A stretch of DNA of 64,000 nucleotides from Erinaceus europaeus (Eukaryota; Chordata; Mammalia; Eulipotyphla; Erinaceidae), in NCBI RefSeq assembly GCF_950295315.1, contig NC_080175.1, positions 88,932,161-88,996,160 of the forward strand, written 5' to 3'. The notes below the pieces were generated by a model that made no database searches, was not told where the DNA came from, and saw only the letters and a list, made by a program, of their open reading frames with translations. Position numbers and translations under genes: made by a program. Numbering within the stretch: the first letter of the stretch is position 1; every line of letters begins with the position of its first letter. Positions 59,070 to 64,000 of this stretch are shown in pieces.

Positions 59070-59335
59070 GGGCTGGTTGGTGGCACACAGGTTACCACGT
59101 ACAAGTAGCCTGGTTCAATCCTCCATTCCTACCTGTGGGGCGTGGGGTGGGGGCACTTCATAATTGGCAAAGTAGGTCTTTAATGTCTCTTTTTCTCTCT
59201 CCTTTTTCTGTCTCCTCTGCCCCTCTCAATTTCTCTGTGTCCTACCCAATGGAAAAAAAAAATGTCACTGGGAGCAGCAGATTCAGTGTTAGTTAGCACC
59301 AAGCCCCAGCAATAACCCTGGTGATAAAAAAGGAA
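59070..59335 (+). mobile_element. SINE family B-like with the 3' module
   Basis: Head 'gggctggttggtggcacacaggttacc', B-box region ggttcaatcctc, pyrimidine body, 'gtgtcctacccaatgg', then the module 'agcaccaagccccagcaataaccctggtg' and A-rich tail. Confidence 0.75.
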
Positions 59336-59644
59336 CATTTTTTTCTTTAAACAGATATTTCATCAACTTAAATTTAATTACATTTATAAATATAAGCACA
59401 ATTTTGCCTTGCAGAATCAGTCATATAAACCACACTATCAAAGTGATAGAGACTGTCATCACTAAATACAAAGAACACTGATATATTTGTAATTTATGAT
59501 CCTTATGTATTTTAAATACTTATTCTATTTAAAGTGATGACTATAAATTGTATGACTGCACAATAGTTAATCAGTACATTCCAACCATAAATCAGTTACT
59601 CACCATTATATAGTAGTTTTTGTTTGTAAGTTTTTGTGAATATT

Positions 59645-59850
59645 GGAGTTTCACTGATTTAGACTGACATTTTAGGGAGAGGCAGAGAGAGAGAGAGAGA
59701 GGGAGAGAGAGAGAGAGAGAGAACACTAAAGGGGGGAAAAGACACCTAAGCATGAAAGCTTCCTCCACTTCAGTAAAGTCTGGACTCAAACATGAATTAC
59801 AACACAGGGCAAAGCCAGCCTAATATCCAGGTGATCGCTTTGCTGGCCCT
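59645..59850 (-). mobile_element. SINE family E-like with (GA)n expansion
   Basis: 'tttagactgacattttagggagaggcagag', (GA)n 59683-59721, 'catgaaagcttcctccacttcag' and reversed head 'gtgatcgctttgctggccct'. Confidence 0.65.
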
Positions 59851-60027
59851 ATAACTTTAAAACTTTAATTTTTATCTAAAATCAAGCCAACAGGGAACAA
59901 GTTTCACCACATCTTCAGAGAATTTCATTCAAAAGATACAAATTCATATTGTAACTTGGCAAAACTATAGTTAAATATTGAATCAATTTAATTTTTTAAA
60001 TTTCTCTTGGCTCATGCTATCCTGTGT

Positions 60028-60275
60028 TCTCTATATTCATTTTTTAAAAACTTTTTAAAGTTTTTTTATCTTTATTTATTTATTGGATGGAGAGAGCCAG
60101 AAATTCAGAGGGAAGGGGGTGATAGAGAGGGAGAGAGACAGAGAGACACCTGCAGCCCTGCTTCACCATTCATGAAGCTTCCCCCTTACAGGTGGGAACT
60201 GGGGGCTCAAACCCGGGTCCTTGCACACTATAACATGTGCACTTAACCAGCACCCAGCCCTCTCTATTCATTTTT
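60028..60275 (-). mobile_element. SINE family B with TSD
   Basis: tctctatattcattttt at about 60028-60045 and tctctattcattttta at 60261-60276 form an aged TSD with a 2-bp indel. Reverse family B body with 'tatttatttattggatggagagagcc' at the tail. Confidence 0.9.
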
Positions 60276-62535
60276 ATTCTAATTCTCAGATTCTCTTTGT
60301 TTAGTTAGCCCTGCCATTTGTGCACATATATGTAATATGTGAATGTACATCGCTGCCTCTTTGACAGAGACCAAAATATATTAACTCTCTGTCCTTTGTT
60401 GTTAAATGAGAAATGATCTTTTAGAAGACAGAAACCAAAACCAGAATATTGTTGTGCTGTTCTGTGGCTTGTCAGGTTCTTTTTTTTTTTTTTTTTTTTT
60501 TTTTGGAAGAAGGGATTTAGCCCAGAGTCTCAGACATTTGTGCTTCTGCAGAGTCAACTCTCTACCTCCTAGAAATATAGTAACTATAATTTCTTTTAGA
60601 TTTGCTTTAAGGGGGGCAGTCAACCTATTCCAGTTTATCCTTTTAAAAGGGGCTTTCAGACTACAGGATTTTCAGTTTTAAGGAGAGGAAAAGTTGAATT
60701 AGTCATTCTTTTTTGCTGTGCATTGCTCAAAACAGTGGACTTTTCCTAACCCTGTCCTTCTGTTCACATTTAATAGTATGAGACCCTTGCAATAAATAAA
60801 GCTTCTTTCTTTTTAAAAAGTTCTCACAAAAGGCATAGTATGTGCTTCCTATTAATTTGCAAGTGAGACACAGGTGGAAATACTAAGGGTTTTATTCTTA
60901 AGAGACTAAGGAAATGCCTGAAAGAATGTTAACCCTTTTCACATAGAGACAACCATCCCTATAAGCTTTTGTATAACATCCTTAATTTCCATTTAAGAGG
61001 CATAATTTCAAATGACACCCTCTCCAGAGCAGGCAAATTATTTTAGCTCATTGCTTGCTAGCGTTCAACGTGAGAGTCATATATCTTGTATCTTGATGGC
61101 TGCATGCTGAATGGCCATCAGGCAGTAATAATAATGTAAAATGTATAGGAGTGAATTTTTAATGATACACAAGGTGAAATATGGGTAAAATTTCTTCTAC
61201 CAGTAATAGCACTTGTGCTTGAAGTGATATGTATATAGAATGGATTTTTGTATTGTTTAATTTTAAATCTTTGAGTGGTGGGCTCTTAATCTTGACAGAG
61301 CTCATTGTATGCGTAGAGAAATCATTTAGTCAATAAGAGCATCTTCTGCACATTGCATAGATGACAAACATTTAAGGCCCCCTCATAATAAAACTACAGT
61401 TATCATCTTTGTTTATATCTACATGACTGTTAGACTAGTATGATTTAGGTATGTGTCTGGTGACAGGACTTGCATTCCAATTTCCTCAAGGCTGTTTTTT
61501 TAAAAAAATAAAGTGTTATGAAACACTATGGTAATCACATGTGAATTTCACTCTCAGCACATAAACATTTATTATATAACTTTTCCAGACAAAGGTCTCC
61601 TACGGATGCTTAGGAGACCTCCTATGCAAGTATATAATAAATGGGAGGTAAATTTCAAACAAATAGCTTATTTTTATTTCCAATTCAGTCATCCATTATG
61701 TAGGTCCATTATGTTTTGACTCCTATGGAGCAGAGCACTGCAGGAACAATGAATTGAGCAGAGCTGACTACCATTCTGATTAGACCAGAAGCTGAGACAG
61801 GGTAATTTAAATAGAATAGGCTGGCCAATAGCTGCATGGAGGGGTTTGAATGAAATGAGGAAGTCATTTACAGAATTGGGCAGCATCACAAAGGTGAGAT
61901 TATCCCGACTAAATCCTTAGTCCATAGCTCATGTAGTCTTCCTTGGAATACTGTGACCATCTCCCGCTGTTTAAACTGACTTTATTCTCTTGCAAGTTAG
62001 TAAATAACATCTATTTGGAACTATTAGGATTTGCTAGAGTTTCACTAAGGAAAATCCCCACAGAGCTTTAAATAAGAAACTGCACCTGCACTTATCTAAT
62101 TCTATCTTCATATAATCTTCACTCTAGTAATTGAAAATCAAACAATGCCTGTGAAATGAAGGTTATTTAGGTCTAAAAGTTTTGAACAAATACAAATAAA
62201 TCTGGAATTCACATTTCTGATGGAAGCAGAGATAATTTAACAGGCATAGGACAAACGTTCTTTACCTTTAGAAAAAGTGGACTGTGAGAGAGGGACAAAA
62301 CTGAGTGTGAATCTCTTGTAGAAGGTTTAAGCCTTTGTAGATTTAGGGATCTTGGCAATTCACTACAAGTAATAGTAGCTTTGTCACAGCTTTGTTACTA
62401 AGATGTGAATTTGAAATACCGTATGTACAGTCAGTATGTAGAAGAGAATCTGACAAGGGTGAAGTTCAAGCTCATATTGCCAGTGTAGGTAGTCAGAGAG
62501 CATACTTATTGGTCTTATTTAATGCATTTTTGTTT
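60276..62535. other. Longest repeat-poor stretch in the window
   Basis: About 2.26 kb without any SINE or LINE recognised, except a 24-nt T-run at 60480-60503 and the hairpin at 61593-61620. No open frame with gene-like features. It could include conserved noncoding sequence, but that cannot be judged without alignment. Confidence 0.4.
61593..61620. repeat. Perfect 10-bp inverted repeat, 8-nt loop
   Basis: Arms aggtctccta (61593-61602) and taggagacct (61611-61620). Confidence 0.9.
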
Positions 62536-62839
62536 TAAAATACTAATTATTTATTTTTTTATTTATTTTCCCTTTTGTTGTCCTTGTTGTTTTATTGTTG
62601 CACTTGTTATTTTTATTGATGTCATCATTTTTAGACAGGATGAAGAGAAATGGAGAGAGGAGGGGAAGACAGAGGGGGGAGAGACAGACACCTGCAGACC
62701 TGCTTCACCGCCTGTGAAGCGACTCCCCTGCAGGTGGGGAGCCGGGGGCTGGAACCCAGATTCTTACGGGGGCCCTTGCGCTTTGCGCCACTTGTGCTTA
62801 ACCCACTGCGCTACTGCCCAACACCCTAAAAGACTAATT
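62536..62839 (-). mobile_element. SINE family A with 13-bp TSD
   Basis: taaaatactaatt (62536-62548) and taaaagactaatt (62827-62839), one mismatch. Well-preserved reverse copy. Confidence 0.94.
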
Positions 62840-62854
62840 TTATTATTTACTTAC

Positions 62855-62886
<32 letters not shown>

Positions 62887-63000
62887 GCAGACAGACCAGA
62901 GTACTGCTCTGCTCCAGTATATGGCATGATGAAAGATAGCAGGGATCAAAACCAGAACTCCATGTATACAGTTCTGTTAGCTTCTACCTCCCTGGCACTG
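62840..63000 (-). mobile_element. SINE family C, with (GACA)n
   Basis: 'ttttattatttacttacagagagag', (GA)n/(GACA)n 62860-62897, 'agtactgctctgctccagtatatggc', 'gggatcaaaaccagaactcc'. Reverse, diverged. Confidence 0.65.
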
Positions 63001-63226
63001 AAACATTTTGCAGAACTCTACGGTAATTTGATGAAATTCATACTACTATCAAAATGATGCTTATAAAACATGAGGGAATAAATTGTTTTCGTTAGTTTGA
63101 TGGATTTAGGAGAAATCTGGTGTCTTTGAAAATACTTTCTTAAGAGTATCAGAACACATCAGAAAACTGAAAAAAAAAAAGCAATGTAACTTTGTCCTAA
63201 AAACCAAGTAGATCATTTTATATCAT

Positions 63227-63534
63227 CAAAATAGAACTTTTTCTTGCAGTTTTAATTTCTTTATTGGGTAAATAACATTTTACATTTGGCAGTAAATACA
63301 ATAGTTTGTACATGCATAACATTTCACAGTTTTCCATATAACAATTCAACCCCGGGTAGGTCCTCTGTCATCCTTTTTAGACCTGTATTCTCCACCCCCC
63401 CATCCCCCCTGAGTCTTTTACTTTGGTTCAATAAGCCAATTCCAGTTCAGGTTCTGCTTGTGTTTTCTCTTCTGATCTTGTTTTTCAACTTCTGCCTGAG
63501 AGTGAGATCATCCCATGTTCAAAATGGAACTTTT
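63227..63534 (-). mobile_element. LINE-1 3' end (short 3' UTR type), 5'-truncated, 15-bp TSD
   Basis: caaaatagaactttt (63227-63241) and caaaatggaactttt (63520-63534), one mismatch. The body is 3' UTR with C-rich tract and only the last bases of ORF2. Confidence 0.95.
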
Positions 63535-64000
63535 GATCAGTTCACTTCTCACTGAGCCATTACTATTATTACCTCTGACACTCAATTTTATTTCTAGCTT
63601 TACAATAGTTATTTATTGTTAAACCTTTAAATCTCAATAATCATTAAACATTTGATTATTGTAGATTAGAATCCTTTGGAATATTGTTTCCATCCTTTAG
63701 ACAATTAATGCAAAATATGTGTTGTCATATAAAGTGTGAAGCAATTGCCCTCTTACCTACTGTCTTTTAGATTCCAGGATAAAGTTGTTTTGGAGATTTT
63801 TTTCTGAAATTAAAAACTTTTGTTTGACAAATAAAACCAAAAGATCAAATATGGCAAAAGATCAGACTGTAGCTAAGCAGGTAGAATTTGGCTGTTATCC
63901 ACAAGCTACCAGAATTCTTCTTGAATTCTAAAAAATGAACTTGTACAATTATTTTTAGCTAGAAATTTCATCAAATGTTTTGTTCAGATTTTTTTTTTTT
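63535..64000. other. Unique A+T-rich sequence to window end
   Basis: Ends in a T-run (63989-64000) that may be the tail of a minus-strand retroelement beyond the window; this cannot be decided here. Confidence 0.35.

Overview
This window looks like mammalian nuclear DNA, most likely from a hedgehog (Erinaceidae, for example Erinaceus). The basis is recall: the commonest repeat is a tRNA-derived SINE with a GTT-rich/CAA-rich tail module ('gggagtcgggcggtagc...ggttaagcgca' head, '...caacaaaagggaataaataaa' tail) that I associate with hedgehog genomes. It is A+T-rich with no bacterial gene structure, and I found no functional host coding exon, RNA gene or CRISPR array. Most of the identifiable sequence is retrotransposon, in several nested layers.

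Layout. 1-3.1 kb: a decayed PTP4A (PRL phosphatase) pseudogene (262-541, minus) abuts an old plus-strand LINE-1 (542-2985) split by several SINEs. 3.1-6.8 kb: unique sequence, SINEs and a GGAA microsatellite. 6.87-9.12 kb: a LINE-1 with a 5' inversion (twin-priming structure) flanked by a 14-bp target-site duplication (TSD). 9.1-11.97 kb: an ancient minus-strand LINE-1 loaded with later insertions. 11.97-19.03 kb: LINE-1 'A' (minus), nearly complete, with damaged ORF1 and ORF2, inserted in a SINE. 19-26.8 kb: unique sequence with SINEs, a plus-strand LINE-1 3' end and older LINE-1 relics. 26.83-34.59 kb: LINE-1 'B' (minus), full length, with a perfect 15-bp TSD, a 5' UTR holding two copies of an AAGATGGCGG-containing unit, and a CpG-rich promoter-like block. 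34.6-38.5 kb: the other half of the ancient LINE-1 that B split, then mostly unique DNA. 38.54-43.84 kb: LINE-1 'F' (minus), an older subfamily with a short 3' UTR, interrupted by a SINE that carries a probable 3' transduction. 43.9-64 kb: unique DNA with SINEs, truncated LINE-1 3' ends (45.8, 46.9-48.5, 49.5-51.35, 52.1-52.7, 63.2 kb) and microsatellites. The longest stretch free of recognisable repeats is about 60.3-62.5 kb.

How the parts relate: the SINEs carry RNA polymerase III A/B-box-like promoters and poly(A)/TAAA tails, so they are presumably mobilised in trans by LINE-1 protein, as known for mammalian SINEs. Many have clear TSDs, which give relative ages. Both LINE-1s with recognisable ORFs (A and B) are inactivated by frameshifts, stops or deletions, so no autonomous element is predicted. 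The most informative observations are the duplicated LINE-1 5' UTR units, two LINE-1 3' UTR architectures, the twin-primed copy, a 3' module shared by different SINE families, the PTP4A relic, and a pair of adjacent perfect hairpins at 22.68-22.74 kb. I did not find a convincing new multi-gene biological system.
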